Shown in pieces: positions 8,108 to 19,161 of a DNA stretch of 64,000 nucleotides (position 1 is the first letter of the stretch; each line of letters begins with the position of its first letter). A program made the position numbers and the translations under genes. The DNA comes from Acidimicrobiales bacterium (GTDB lineage: Bacteria > Actinomycetota > Acidimicrobiia > Acidimicrobiales > SHLQ01). Location: assembly GCA_020629635.1 (NCBI GenBank), contig JAHDCX010000008.1, positions 1 to 64,000 of the forward strand, read 5' to 3'. The notes under the pieces are model-generated. The model worked only from the letters and a program-made list of their open reading frames with translations. It made no database searches and was not told the origin of the DNA.

Positions 8108-8913
8108 GTGGATCCCGTCGAAGAACACCTGGTCTCCGAACACCTGGTCTCCGAACACTATGACCAGGCCCACGTCGACTTTCTCGAAGCGCTGTGGGGC
8201 GAAGGGTGGTTGTCGCCGGGCGGTGCTGGCGAGGTCCAGATGCTCCTCGAAGGCCTCGATCTCGCTGGCCTCGACGTGCTCGACATCGGATGCGGGAGCG
8301 GGGGAGTGTCGACCGAGCTCGTCACCACGAATGGAGCCAGCTCAGTCGTCGGAATCGACGTGGAAGCAACGGTTCTGGACAATGCGATCACCCGCGTCGA
8401 GGCGGCAGGACTCGTCGACCGGATCGAACTGCATCTTGTCGAGCCCGGGCGGATTCCGCTCGACGATGCACGGTTCGACGTGGTCTTCAGCAAGGATTCG
8501 ATCGTCCACATCGCCGACAAGGAAGCGCTCGCCGTCGACGTCTTCCGCCTGCTCAAACCGGGCGGCTGGTTCGTCGCGTCGGACTGGATGATCACCCACG
8601 ACGGCGAACCGTCGACGGAGATGGCGCATTACCTGAAGCTGGAGGATCTGGGATTCGGCATGGCGTCACCGGCGAGGTATCGCCGCGCGCTCGCGGCCGC
8701 CGGCTTTGTCGGCATCACCATGACCAATCGGAACGACTGGTATCGAGAAGCGGCCCGGGAGGAGCGTCGACGGATCGCGACCGATCGCCGTCGCTTCGAT
8801 GCGACGATCGGTCGTCAGGCCATCGACGCGCAGCTCGAGACTGGGACGCCATGCAGGTTGTGTTGGATTCGGGGGAGCATTGCCCCCATCACTTCCGTGC
8901 CCGCCGCCCCTAG
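8108..8913 (+). pseudogene. SAM-dependent methyltransferase, frameshifted near its C-terminus
   Basis: A class I methyltransferase of the phosphoethanolamine/sarcosine N-methyltransferase type: motif I VLDIGCGSGGVS, motif II-like VVGIDVEATVLDNA, and post-motifs FDVVFSKDSIVHIADK and LLKPGGWFVASDWM. The opening frame runs to about 8845. The family's usual ending, DAMQVVLDSGEHCPHHF, is found one base out of register and stops at 8913. The original frame instead runs on through a repeat and into the tmRNA. A single-base indel near 8835-8850 explains this (mutation, or a sequencing error). The N-terminus also contains a perfect 15-bp tandem duplication (LVSEH twice, near 8127-8156). Confidence 0.8.
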
Positions 8914-8927
8914 TCCGGCGGTGCCGG

Positions 8928-9006
8928 TCCGCAGCGCGAGCCTGTTGCTCGCCTTGCGGCAAGAAGGTTCCGCAGCGCGAGCCTGTTGCTCGCCTTGCGG
9001 CAAGAA
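8928..9006. terminator. Duplicated hairpin behind ssrA (tandem terminator)
   Basis: A 38-base unit starting TCCGCAGCGCGAGC occurs twice, at 8928-8965 and 8969-9006, identical by eye. Each copy folds as CCGCA and GCGAGC pairing with GCTCGC and TGCGG. On the minus strand the pair lies directly after the mature tmRNA 3' end (9012), so it is best read as two tandem terminators of ssrA. It also follows the stop of the methyltransferase at 8913 and may serve that gene too. Confidence 0.75.
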
Positions 9007-9011
9007 GAACG

Positions 9012-9398
9012 TGGAGCTGGAGGGAATCGAACCCTCGTCCGCTGAAGGGTCACCACCCGCGCTACGACCATTCCCGTGAGCGAGGCTTCACAGCTGCCTC
9101 ATCGCCGGGTCGATTCGAGCCGAAGCTCCTCTGCCGGATCTGTTCTCCGATGTCAGCGGTCTTTCACGCCGTCAGTGGTCTTTCCCTACGGTCCTCCACC
9201 GCTTCTGTTGCCGGGCTGCGATGAACTGGCCCCGCGTGGCATTACTGCTCGCAATGACTCTCTGCTATCTGATCAGATCAGACGGCGAGAGCGAGATCGT
9301 CCTGATTGGCGTCTCTGTGTTTGCCCCGATTAAGGAGTCTGAGCAACTCCGGTCGCACGAAGAAGCTTCCGACTCCAACGTCGAAACCGATCAGCCCC
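9012..9398 (-). ncRNA. ssrA: tmRNA (transfer-messenger RNA)
   Basis: About 387 nt. The 5' end GGGGCTGATCGGTTTCGACG is the actinobacterial tmRNA opening, and the 3' end carries the T arm GAGGGTTCGATTCCCTC and the acceptor strand CAGCTCC. GGGGCTG pairs with CAGCTCC with one G-U pair. CCA is not encoded. The best tag frame is 9325 to 9278: GKHRDANQDDLALAV followed by TGA, with a hydrophobic LALAV end matching the ALAA class of tags. It rescues stalled ribosomes together with SmpB, encoded 4.6 kb away. The small frames across this region are not genes. Confidence 0.93.
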
Positions 9399-9460
9399 GT
9401 GTGCAAGGGACGCGACGCCACCGAGGCGGTGCCGCGTCGACTCGCTTGTCAAAAGACGTC

Positions 9461-9490
9461 CCCCCGACCGAACCAGCGGCCCGTCGGGGG
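9461..9490. other. Hairpin upstream of ssrA
   Basis: CCCCCGAC and GTCGGGGG form an 8-bp stem around a 14-base loop, in the 175-base gap between the 5' end of ssrA (minus strand) and the beta-propeller gene (plus strand). It may stop stray transcription between the divergent units, or be part of the ssrA control region. I could not place a convincing promoter for ssrA by eye. Confidence 0.45.
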
Positions 9491-9573
9491 ATCATCAACG
9501 GTAGCGCCTACGTGGCGATCGGAGACGCCGTCTGCCTACGAACCGTCCCCCACGAGCCCATACGATTGGCGAC

Positions 9574-10890
9574 GTGAGCAGCGAGCGAACCTACGGGATG
9601 GCCTACGTGGGCCTCATCGTGTCGCTCCTTGCGGTCGGCGTGGTTGGGTGGATCTTCCGGGATCAGGTCGAAACCTCCGTTCTCGCCGAGGTCGCGACGG
9701 CGACCACCTCCACCGCCCCGTCGAGCGTCGCACCCACGACGACGACCAGCACGACAACGACCACGTCGACAACGACCACGTCGACAACGACGACCACCAC
9801 AGCTCCCCCAACCACCACGATCCCGCTCGCCGAACGCACGCTCGAGCGGATCGACTCGGTCAGTGGCAACATCGCCCCGAAGTCCGTCGTGGCCACCCCA
9901 ACGGGGCTGTTCTTCGCCCAGAACATGATGTACCGCCACACCGTCACCGTGTACGACCAGCAAGGCGTGCTGCTCGAGACCATCAGCGACCGGGTCGATC
10001 TCGCCGAGTACGGGGTCGAGGGCGGGGTCGTCGCCCGGGGTGCGCCTGTCGAGGCAGCCTCGACCAGCGACGGCAGCAAGGTGTACGTCAGCAACTACGC
10101 GATGTACGGGCCGGGCTTCGGCCCCGAACCCGGCGACTCCTGCGCCGACACCGGATGGGACAACAGCTACCTGTACCGGGTCGACGGTGCGAGTCTCGAA
10201 ATCGACCAGGTGATCGAGGTCGGTGCCGTCCCGAAGTTCCTCGCCGTGTCTCCGGACGACCGCTGGGTGCTCGTCTCCAACTGGTGCAGTTTCGACCTGA
10301 GCATCGTCGACGCCGAGCTGGGCATCGAGGCCGGCCGCATCGACATCGGTCGCCATCCCCGCGGCATCGCGATCAGCTCCGATTCATCGACGGCGTACGT
10401 CACGGAGATGGGTGGCTCCGACATCGTCGTCGTCCCCCTCGACCAACTCGAGCGCACACGCGACGCCTTTGGCGGGGAGACCACGACCTGGAACGTCGCC
10501 GAGCTCGACGTGCAGCGACTCACCGACGTCGGCCGGGGTCCGCGCAGCGTCGTGTTGAGCCCCGACAATGCGCATCTGTACGTGACGCTCAACGGCGAGG
10601 GACAGGTGGTGAAGGTCGATGCGGGCACCGGCGAGATCCTCGAACGAGTTCGCACCGGTGATGCGCCGCGTTCGATGGCGATCTCGACCGACGGCGAGGC
10701 CCTGTACGTCGTCAACTATCTCTCCAACACCATGTCGAAGGTCCTGACCGAGACGATGGAGGAGGTCGACGAGGTGCGGACCGCCGACAAGCCGATCGGG
10801 ATCACCGTCGACCCCCGGAACGCCAACGTCTGGGTGTCGAACTACTCCGGTGTCCTGCAGATCTTCGAAGAGCAACTCGCCACGGGGTGA
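9574..10890 (+). CDS. Membrane-anchored YncE-like beta-propeller protein
   Basis: 438 residues from a GTG. One N-terminal membrane helix (MAYVGLIVSLLAVGVVGWIF) is followed by a long Thr-rich linker of about 40 residues and then a seven-bladed-type YVTN/YncE propeller. Repeated blade motifs are PKFLAVSPDDRWVLVSNW, PRGIAISSDSSTAYVTEMG, PRSVVLSPDNAHLYVT and PRSMAISTDGEALYVVNY. The propeller would sit outside the membrane. Related proteins bind ligands or scaffold complexes. No partner is evident; the next genes are the two Popeye-like proteins. Confidence 0.88.
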   Translation: MSSERTYGMAYVGLIVSLLAVGVVGWIFRDQVETSVLAEVATATTSTAPSSVAPTTTTSTTTTTSTTTTSTTTTTTAPPTTTIPLAERTLERIDSVSGNIAPKSVVATPTGLFFAQNMMYRHTVTVYDQQGVLLETISDRVDLAEYGVEGGVVARGAPVEAASTSDGSKVYVSNYAMYGPGFGPEPGDSCADTGWDNSYLYRVDGASLEIDQVIEVGAVPKFLAVSPDDRWVLVSNWCSFDLSIVDAELGIEAGRIDIGRHPRGIAISSDSSTAYVTEMGGSDIVVVPLDQLERTRDAFGGETTTWNVAELDVQRLTDVGRGPRSVVLSPDNAHLYVTLNGEGQVVKVDAGTGEILERVRTGDAPRSMAISTDGEALYVVNYLSNTMSKVLTETMEEVDEVRTADKPIGITVDPRNANVWVSNYSGVLQIFEEQLATG

Positions 10891-11011
10891 CCCGTGTCCA
10901 ACGTCACCACTCCGATGGGTGAAATCGCCCAGATCTGACCACACGGCGTCAAAACCCGCGCCGGATCGTTGCGATGGTGAACCCACCAACAACACGGGCG
11001 AGGTGGGAAAA

Positions 11012-11629
11012 GTGGATCTGTCGTTCTGGCTCCTCAACGCGGCCTATGCGGTCTACGTCGTGTCACCGGTCTTCAAGACCATGGTGAAGCTTCGAATCGT
11101 GCTCCTCCTGGCAACCATCCTGTTCATCGCCTACGGCCTGTCGAGCGGGGTCATGTCGGTGACCTGGTGGAATCTGCCCTTCGGCGCAATTCACCTCTGG
11201 CAGCTCTGGAAGATCAGCCCCTTCGGCCAGCAGGACCTCGATGCCGAGGCAGCGGGAGTCCACAGCGAGCTGTTTCCCACGCTGAGCCAGACCGACTTCG
11301 CCACGATTTGGAAGCTCGGCGAAGAGCGAATCATTTCCGTCCACGAGGAGCTGACCACACAAGGCGAACGGGTCGCCGACCTGACCCTGATTCTCGACGG
11401 CAACGCAGCCGTGGTCGACGAGGACGTGACGCTGACCTCGCTCGACCTCGTCGGCGAGATGTCGCTCTTGCTCGGCGGCGGAGCAACGAGGACCGTGTGC
11501 GCAACCTCTGAGATGCGAGTGCGAACGTGGCCCAAAGCGCACCTGGTCGCGCTCGGCGAGAAGAATCCTCACCTCAAGAGTGCGGGTTTGGTGGCCCTTG
11601 GACAGAGCCTGGCGCAAAAGGTGGCGTGA
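11012..11629 (+). CDS. Popeye-like cyclic-nucleotide-binding membrane protein (copy 1)
   Basis: 205 residues, choosing the GTG at 11012 (VDLSFWLLNAAY) because upstream codons look non-coding. Three membrane helices (LLNAAYAVYVVSPVFK, RIVLLLATILFIAYGLS and VTWWNLPFGAIHLWQLW) precede a cyclic-nucleotide-binding-type barrel with ELFPTLSQTDFATIWKLG and SLDLVGEMSLLLGG. This is the architecture of Popeye-domain proteins: helices, then the conserved WN..F..IH/N.WQL segment, then the cNMP fold. A paralogue follows. The phosphate-binding cassette is degenerate (GEMSLLLGGGATRT), so ligand binding is uncertain. Confidence 0.82.
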   Translation: MDLSFWLLNAAYAVYVVSPVFKTMVKLRIVLLLATILFIAYGLSSGVMSVTWWNLPFGAIHLWQLWKISPFGQQDLDAEAAGVHSELFPTLSQTDFATIWKLGEERIISVHEELTTQGERVADLTLILDGNAAVVDEDVTLTSLDLVGEMSLLLGGGATRTVCATSEMRVRTWPKAHLVALGEKNPHLKSAGLVALGQSLAQKVA

Positions 11630-11699
11630 ACGTCTTGCACCGGGTCTGCCCGGGGCCCGTTGGTCGTTTGGGTCGGCAAGGACATAGCCTCCGCCGCTG

Positions 11700-12323
11700 A
11701 TGGATGTGGTTCTCCTCAACATCGCGTACGCCGTGTACACGCTGTCGTCGGTGTTCACGTCGATGGTACGGCTGCGGATCGTGCTCCTCATCGCAACCGG
11801 CTTCTTCATCGCGTACGGCGTTGTCGTCGACTCGATGTCACTGATTCTGTGGAACGTCCCGTTCGGGATCCTCCACATCATCAATCTCTGGCGGCTCTGG
11901 CGTGAGCATCGCCGCAACGCTCAGGCTGGGGAACACGATGCCTACCGGGCGCTGCTGTTCCCGTCGTTGAGCCGGGTGGAGTTCGAACGACTTTGGGACA
12001 TCAGCGTCGAAGAAACGCTTGGGCCCGACGTCGCGTTGACGAGAGCGGGAGAACACCCAGCCAGCCTCTACCTAGTCACCGACGGCGACGCCGTCGTCCA
12101 GCTCCCCGATGGCCGTGCCGTGCATCTTGGCCGTCTCAGCCTCATCGGTGAAATGAGCCTCATCCGCGACGCGCCCGCATCGGCAACCGTCACCACGGGG
12201 TCTCCAACCGTGGTCCGTCGGTGGGATCACGGTGAGCTCAAGGCGTTGTGGACGCGTCATGCAGAGGTTCGTGAGGCGTTCCTGTTGCTGATCGGCAAGG
12301 ACCTGATCACCAAGCTCGATTGA
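11700..12323 (+). CDS. Popeye-like cyclic-nucleotide-binding membrane protein (copy 2)
   Basis: 207 residues. The order matches copy 1: helices LLNIAYAVYTLSSVFTSMV, RIVLLIATGFFIAYGVV and LILWNVPFGILHIINLWRLW, then ALLFPSLSRVEFERLWD and a cNMP-binding barrel with SLYLVTDGDAVVQLPDGR and LGRLSLIGEMSLIRDAPASAT. The last segment is a good phosphate-binding cassette (GEMSLIRDAPASAT), unlike copy 1. The pair arose by tandem duplication. A cAMP-type signal is plausible because an Rv1339-like cyclic-nucleotide phosphodiesterase homologue is encoded 3.5 kb downstream. The stop faces that of pgi. Confidence 0.85.
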   Translation: MDVVLLNIAYAVYTLSSVFTSMVRLRIVLLIATGFFIAYGVVVDSMSLILWNVPFGILHIINLWRLWREHRRNAQAGEHDAYRALLFPSLSRVEFERLWDISVEETLGPDVALTRAGEHPASLYLVTDGDAVVQLPDGRAVHLGRLSLIGEMSLIRDAPASATVTTGSPTVVRRWDHGELKALWTRHAEVREAFLLLIGKDLITKLD

Positions 12324-12332
12324 GGGTGGCGG

Positions 12333-13943
<1,611 letters not shown>

Positions 13944-13962
13944 CGGATCTCCTGTCGGTCGA

Positions 13963-14496
13963 TCAGCGAGAACCGTGATTGGCTCTCGACATCGCGCGCT
14001 CGGCCTCGCGGTCGGCATCACGTCGTGCGATGTCCTGGCGTCGGTCGAATTCTCGCTTGCCGCGCGCCAGGCCCATCTCGACCTTTGCTCGGCCGTTGAT
14101 GAAGTACAGCGAGAGCGTCACGAGCGCGAGACGTTCTCGCTGCAGGCGCGCATCGATGCGGTTCAGTTCGGTGCGGTGCAAGAGAAGCTTGCGGTGACGG
14201 TCGGGAACATGGCCGAACGACGCCGATCCCGTCGAGGCGTACGGCGAGATGTTCAGCCCGATCAACCACATCTCGCCGTCGTCGATGCGGCCGTACGCTT
14301 CATTGACCTGCACCTGGCTGTCTCGAAGTGACTTCACTTCGCTGCCGCGCAACACGATGCCGCACTCGTACACGTCGAGAATGTCGAAGTCGCGACGAGC
14401 TCGCCGATTCGTCGCGACGATCTGCTTGTCGAGTCCGACGATCCCCGGCTTCTTTTTGCCGTTCTTCGCGCGAGCGTTGGCGTTCTTCGTAGCCAT
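13963..14496 (-). CDS. smpB: SsrA-binding protein SmpB
   Basis: 177 residues from the ATG at 14496. SmpB binds the tRNA-like domain of tmRNA and brings it to stalled ribosomes. Family motifs are [77 protein letters not shown] and the basic tail [19 protein letters not shown]. The N-terminus has an extra basic stretch ([10 protein letters not shown]). Its RNA partner ssrA lies 4.6 kb away on the same strand. Only 21 bases separate its start from that of the divergent JAB gene. Confidence 0.97.
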   Translation of the reverse strand: MATKNANARAKNGKKKPGIVGLDKQIVATNRRARRDFDILDVYECGIVLRGSEVKSLRDSQVQVNEAYGRIDDGEMWLIGLNISPYASTGSASFGHVPDRHRKLLLHRTELNRIDARLQRERLALVTLSLYFINGRAKVEMGLARGKREFDRRQDIARRDADREAERAMSRANHGSR

Positions 14497-14517
14497 TCCG
14501 TCGAGCGTAACCTCGCA

Positions 14518-14973
14518 GTGGTGAAGACGGTTTGCATCGCGTCGACGGTGGTGGCGACAGCCTCGGCGATGGCGCGTGCCGCCCTGCCGCGCGAAGCGTG
14601 CGGCGTGCTGGGTGGGGCGCCACCGATGACGCCGGAGGATCCGATCGAGATCTCGACCGTGATCCCGGTCGAGAATCGTGCCGATGACGCGAGGCGGTTC
14701 GAGTTGGACCCGGCCGGGCTGATCGACGCCGAGGACCGTCTCGAGGCCCAAGGGCTGGTCATGATCGGCGTGATGCACTCCCATCCCCAGAGCGTCGCTG
14801 CGCCGTCGCCCACCGACCTCGCGGACGCCGCACGCTATGACCCGAGAAGCGACCTTCTGCACCTCATCGTGTCGCTTCAGGGGTTTGCGCCGCAGGTGGA
14901 TCTGTGGCGATATCCACATCGACCGTCAGGGGAAACCGTTGCCGTGCGACTACCGTGGTCGGCCTATGGATGA
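14518..14973 (+). CDS. JAB/MPN metalloprotease (Mec-like)
   Basis: 151 residues; start GTG at 14518 or 14521. The JAMM zinc site is complete: Glu in PREACGVLGG, then HSHPQSVAAPSPTD (HxH, seven residues, SxxD). In Mycobacterium the homologous gene (mec) removes the C-terminal residue from the sulfur carrier CysO and is followed by cysO, cysM, a rhomboid gene and murI. Here murI follows directly, overlapping by 8 bases, and cysO and cysM are absent, so the substrate may differ. Confidence 0.85.
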   Translation: MVKTVCIASTVVATASAMARAALPREACGVLGGAPPMTPEDPIEISTVIPVENRADDARRFELDPAGLIDAEDRLEAQGLVMIGVMHSHPQSVAAPSPTDLADAARYDPRSDLLHLIVSLQGFAPQVDLWRYPHRPSGETVAVRLPWSAYG

Positions 14974-15766
14974 CCGCCCCATCGGCGTGTTCGACAGCGG
15001 ATTCGGTGGGCTGACCGTCGCCCGAGCGCTCATCGATCTCCTCCCGGCAGAACGATTCGTCTATGTCGGAGACACGGGCCGCTATCCGTGGGGTTCCAAG
15101 CCCCTCGAAGACGTGCGGGGGTACGCGATCGAGATCAGCGAATGGTTGCTCGCGCAGCACGACGTGAAGATGATCGTCGTTGCCTGCAACACTGCGTCGG
15201 CTGCGGCCCTCGACGACCTCCGTGCGCTGACCGATCGTCCGGTGATCGGCGTGATCGACGCCGGTGTGCGGTCGCTGCTCCGAGCGTCGGGTTCGCGCAA
15301 CATCGGTGTCATCGGAACGGTCGGCACCGTTTCGAGTGGTGCGTATCAACACGCGGTCGCGGCGCTCGATCCCGACATCCGGCTGACCTGTGCGGCCTGC
15401 CCGGGTTTCGTCGAGTTCGTCGAACGTGGCGAGCTCGTCTCCGATCAGGTCCGGGTCCTCGCGCAACGCCTCCTGGCCCCGATCGTCGACGCGAAGGTCG
15501 ACGCGCTCCTCCTCGGGTGCACGCACTATCCGTTTCTCGCTCGAACGATCCGCGAGGTCGTCGGGGAGCAGTGCACACTCATCTCGAGCGCCGATGAGAC
15601 CGCATTCCAGGTCCGACGGATCCTCGAATCCACCGAAAACGCTCGCAGAGGTGCGCCAGAACCGCCGCAGTTCCTATCCTCGGGGAACCGACACGAGTTC
15701 GAACGACTCGGTGCGATGCTCCTCGGACCCGAAATCGGGCACGTCGGCGCATGGGAAGGCAAGTAA
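14966..15766 (+). CDS. murI: Glutamate racemase
   Basis: 266 residues from the ATG at 14966. It makes D-glutamate for peptidoglycan. Both catalytic cysteines are present, Cys74 in VVACNTASAAAL and Cys185 in LLLGCTHYPF, along with the opening IGVFDSGFGGLTVA and YVGDTGRYPWG. The start overlaps the JAB stop by 8 bases and the stop overlaps the next start (TAATG), so it sits inside a tight operon. Confidence 0.97.
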   Translation: MDDRPIGVFDSGFGGLTVARALIDLLPAERFVYVGDTGRYPWGSKPLEDVRGYAIEISEWLLAQHDVKMIVVACNTASAAALDDLRALTDRPVIGVIDAGVRSLLRASGSRNIGVIGTVGTVSSGAYQHAVAALDPDIRLTCAACPGFVEFVERGELVSDQVRVLAQRLLAPIVDAKVDALLLGCTHYPFLARTIREVVGEQCTLISSADETAFQVRRILESTENARRGAPEPPQFLSSGNRHEFERLGAMLLGPEIGHVGAWEGK

Positions 15767-16515
15767 TGGCGGATCACCCCGAATTGACCATCACGGTGCT
15801 CGGGTGCTCGGGGACGTACTCGTCGGCGGTGTCGTCGTGTTCGTCATATCTCGTCCGCTCGGCGACCACGACCGTCCTGGTCGACGCCGGACCGGGGTCC
15901 TCGATGGAGCTCCAGCGCCACGTCACGTTCCACGACCTCGACGGCATCATCATCAGCCACGAGCACGCCGACCACTGGACCGAACTCCCGTCGATCTACC
16001 ACGCTGTCCGCTACGGCGTTGAGCGTCCGATCATTCCCACGTGGGGAACCGCAGGGACGCGCCGGCTGCTCGACCTTGCCGTCCCGGAGGCCCGCAACCA
16101 CGCCTTCGAATGGACGACCATCGACGAGTCGAGCCGGGTGAACATCGGCGACATCGACTTCTCCTTCTCGCAGACGGATCATCCGGTCGAAACCCTCGCC
16201 ATCCGTGCCGAGTCCAACGGCAAGTCGATTGCGTATACCTCCGACACCGGCCCCGGTTGGTCGCCGTCCTCGTTCGAGGCGCCGATCGATGTGCTCGTCA
16301 GCGAGGCGACCTTGCCCGCCGAACTCGCCGACCAGGGGATCCCCCACGTGAGCGGACGCGATGCCGGCGCCTCAGCCGCTGAGGTCGGCGCGAAGCTGCT
16401 CGTTCTGACACATGTGCCCCCACAGAACGACCCCGAGGAGCGTCGGATCGGCGCCACCGCGGTGTTCGACGGACGCGTCGAAATCGCCGCACCAGGGCGT
16501 CGATTCGCCGCCTGA
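15766..16515 (+). CDS. MBL-fold hydrolase, Rv1339-like (class II cyclic-nucleotide phosphodiesterase type)
   Basis: 249 residues. The metal motif ISHEHADHW (HxHxDH), SQTDHPVETLAIR and YTSDTGPGW, and the final LTHVPP place it in the RNase Z/cyclic-nucleotide phosphodiesterase branch of the metallo-beta-lactamase fold. In Mycobacterium the gene at the same place (between murI and rph) is Rv1339, reported as an atypical cAMP phosphodiesterase. Its position and motifs support the same role; the substrate is inferred. It is coupled to murI by TAATG. Confidence 0.85.
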   Translation: MADHPELTITVLGCSGTYSSAVSSCSSYLVRSATTTVLVDAGPGSSMELQRHVTFHDLDGIIISHEHADHWTELPSIYHAVRYGVERPIIPTWGTAGTRRLLDLAVPEARNHAFEWTTIDESSRVNIGDIDFSFSQTDHPVETLAIRAESNGKSIAYTSDTGPGWSPSSFEAPIDVLVSEATLPAELADQGIPHVSGRDAGASAAEVGAKLLVLTHVPPQNDPEERRIGATAVFDGRVEIAAPGRRFAA

Positions 16516-16606
16516 AGCGCCACCGGAGCAGGCTGCCAGACCCTGTAACACGATCGTCGCAAAGTCGTCGGGAACCAGAGACGCGCACGCGCTCGTACAA
16601 CGACGC

Positions 16607-18400
16607 ATGGAACACACCCCTGCACCCCAGCAACGATCCGGGCGCGCCCACCAGGCCACGCTCGCCCGCCTGATCGCCGTCATCGTGGCCCTGGCTCTTC
16701 TCGGGGCCGCATGTGCGAGCGACCGCGCCGACACGGCGATGGATGCGTCGAGCGATTCCGGCTCCGCCGACGCCGAAAGCTCGTTCTCGGGGTCCGACGA
16801 CGCGTCCGTCGACATCGACGACACCACCGACGCCGCAGACGACGCCATGGAAGACGTCGACGCCATGGAGGACGAGGCGATGGCAGAGGCCACCGATGCG
16901 GATGCGGACTTCGCAGGAGACGCGGAGACCGCGAGCCGCGCGACTCCCGAGGCCGAGGACGCCTCGGCCGACGAGGCGACCGAAGGTGGCGGACTCTTCG
17001 GCACGGTCGACGCCGATGACGACGTCGAGATCGTCGAGGAACCGCAGCCTGTCGATCAGCGGTTCACCGACTACGGGATCCGGACGTTCGTCCGAACGTC
17101 TCGGGACCCCCTTTCGACGTTCGCGCTCGATGTCGACACCGGTTCGTACACCATTGCGCGTCGCTACTTCGATGACGGCAGCCGACCCCCGCAAGAGTCG
17201 GTCCGAGTCGAGGAGTACGTCAACGCATTCGACTACGACTACGACGTGCCCCGCAACGGTCTGGACGTGCAGGTCGACGGCGGGCCGTCGCCATTTCACG
17301 AGGACGGCTGGTTGATCCGGGTCGGCGTGCAAGCGGTCGAGGTCGACGATGACGAGCGACTTCCGGTCTCGTTGACGTTCGTGGTCGACACGTCGGGTTC
17401 GATGAACACCGAGGACCGGCTGGGTCTGGTGAAGGAATCGCTCTCCTTGTTGGTCGACGAGCTCGATCGTGACGACACCGTCGCCATCGTCACCTATTCC
17501 GGGAGCTCGGGTGTGGTCCTCGAACCGACGAGTGTGCGCAACCGCGAGGAGATCTTGGACGCCATCGACGGGATGGAGTCGGGCGGATCGACCAACCTCC
17601 AAGCCGGACTGGACACCGGCTACGACATGGCCCGCGAGGCCTTCCGCGAGGACGGTCTCAACCGAGTCATCGTCGCCTCCGACGGGCTGGCAAATGCCGG
17701 CATCACCGACGTCGACCGTCTCGTCGAACGCATCCGCCGAGACGCCGACGCCGGTGTCGGGCTCGTTACCGTCGGCTACGGGCTGTCGGGCTACAACGAC
17801 ACCACCATGGAGCAGCTCGCCGACAACGGTGACGGGTTCTACGCCTACGTCGACACCATCGACGAGGCCGAACGGCTCTTCTCTGACGAGCTCACCTCCA
17901 CGCTCGTCACGGCAGCCATCGACGGCAAGATCCAGGTCGAGTTCGACCCGGACGTCGTCGACGAGTACCGGCTCATCGGCTACGAGAATCGCGGCGTGCT
18001 CGACCAGGACTTCCGCAATGACGAGGTCGACGCCGGCGAGCTCGGTGCTGGCCATCAGGCCACGGCACTCTACGAAGTCTTCTTCGACCGCGACGTCGAC
18101 ATCGACGACCGCGCCGAGCTCGGCGTCGTCCGGCTCCGCTGGGAGGACCCCGCATCAGGCGATGTCGACGAGATCGACGAAGACATCGACATGCGCGACC
18201 TCGACGCCGGCTGGACCGACACGGCGACCGACTTCCGCCAGGCCGTCGTGGTCGCGACGTTTGCCGAGATTCTCCGGGACAACCCCTACGCCGACGATGT
18301 CGATCTCGAGGCGTTGCTCGAGGAGGTCGACGATCTCGCTCGAGACATCGACACCGATGAATTCGACGAGTTTGCCGATCTCGTCGCCCAGGCGTTCTGA
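16607..18400 (+). CDS. VWA-domain lipoprotein (YfbK/DUF3520 type)
   Basis: 597 residues from the ATG at 16607. Lipoprotein signal with lipobox LALLGAAC (Cys36), then about 90 acidic residues including [19 protein letters not shown] von-Willebrand N-terminal region ([17 protein letters not shown]) precedes a VWA domain with an intact MIDAS ([34 protein letters not shown]). The C-terminus resembles DUF3520 ([19 protein letters not shown]). It is surface-anchored and probably binds a metal-dependent partner. It interrupts the usual phosphodiesterase-rph-rdgB order and may have its own promoter in the 91-base gap upstream. Confidence 0.9.
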   Translation: MEHTPAPQQRSGRAHQATLARLIAVIVALALLGAACASDRADTAMDASSDSGSADAESSFSGSDDASVDIDDTTDAADDAMEDVDAMEDEAMAEATDADADFAGDAETASRATPEAEDASADEATEGGGLFGTVDADDDVEIVEEPQPVDQRFTDYGIRTFVRTSRDPLSTFALDVDTGSYTIARRYFDDGSRPPQESVRVEEYVNAFDYDYDVPRNGLDVQVDGGPSPFHEDGWLIRVGVQAVEVDDDERLPVSLTFVVDTSGSMNTEDRLGLVKESLSLLVDELDRDDTVAIVTYSGSSGVVLEPTSVRNREEILDAIDGMESGGSTNLQAGLDTGYDMAREAFREDGLNRVIVASDGLANAGITDVDRLVERIRRDADAGVGLVTVGYGLSGYNDTTMEQLADNGDGFYAYVDTIDEAERLFSDELTSTLVTAAIDGKIQVEFDPDVVDEYRLIGYENRGVLDQDFRNDEVDAGELGAGHQATALYEVFFDRDVDIDDRAELGVVRLRWEDPASGDVDEIDEDIDMRDLDAGWTDTATDFRQAVVVATFAEILRDNPYADDVDLEALLEEVDDLARDIDTDEFDEFADLVAQAF

Positions 18401-18432
18401 CCATTGCGATGCGGTCGCTAGGGTTTGCGCCC

Positions 18433-19161
18433 ATGGCACGACCCGACGGCCGCAGCGCCGATGAACTCCGCCCACTCAGCTTCCACCGCGACTTCGTCGA
18501 CACCTGCTCTGGTTCGGTCGTCGTCTCGTTCGGACGGACGAGAGTCTTGTGCACCGCCTCGGTATCCGATGAGGTACCGAGGTGGATGCGCGACACCGGG
18601 AAGGGGTGGGTGACCGCCGAGTACTCCATGCTCCCCGGCTCGAGCCCCGACCGGATTCGCCGCCGGGTCAGCGGACGCAGCCAGGAGATCCAGCGACTGA
18701 TCGGCCGTTCGCTTCGTGCCGTTGTCGACATGAAAGCGCTCGGCGAGCGCGAAGTCGTCATCGACTGTGACGTGTTGCAAGCCGACGGCGGGACTCGGAC
18801 GGCCTCGATCACCGGCGGCTATCTGGCCCTCCACGACGCACTGACGCGACTCGTCATCGCCGGCGACCTTCCGGAACACCCGATCCAGACCGAATGTGCG
18901 GCGATCTCGGTCGGAATCGTGAATGGCGAGCCCGTGCTCGACCTGCCCTACGTCGAAGACTCGACGGCCGAGGTCGACATGAATGTGGTGATGGACGGCA
19001 ACGGCAACTTCATCGAGGTGCAGGGCACCGCCGAGGGCGCCGCGTTCGGACGTGATCGTCTTGACGCCATGCTCGATCTGGCCGAGAAGGGCATCCGTGA
19101 GATCACCGTCGCCCAGCGCGGAATCGTGGCCGAGCCGCCAATGGAGCTGCCGTCGCGATGA
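18433..19161 (+). CDS. rph: Ribonuclease PH
   Basis: 242 residues from the ATG at 18433. A phosphorolytic 3'-5' exoribonuclease that trims tRNA 3' ends. Motifs are [84 protein letters not shown] and the closing [11 protein letters not shown]. Length is standard. The stop overlaps the rdgB start (ATGA). Confidence 0.97.
   Translation: MARPDGRSADELRPLSFHRDFVDTCSGSVVVSFGRTRVLCTASVSDEVPRWMRDTGKGWVTAEYSMLPGSSPDRIRRRVSGRSQEIQRLIGRSLRAVVDMKALGEREVVIDCDVLQADGGTRTASITGGYLALHDALTRLVIAGDLPEHPIQTECAAISVGIVNGEPVLDLPYVEDSTAEVDMNVVMDGNGNFIEVQGTAEGAAFGRDRLDAMLDLAEKGIREITVAQRGIVAEPPMELPSR

Noticed and set aside
8799-9333. Several short open frames across 8.8-9.3 kb
   Set aside because: They cross the tmRNA gene and its terminators, whose RNA structure explains the conservation.
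16298-18055. A 585-codon open frame antisense to the VWA lipoprotein
   Set aside because: The acidic Asp/Glu-rich sense protein makes long antisense frames rich in Val and Arg. No motif or start site supports it.
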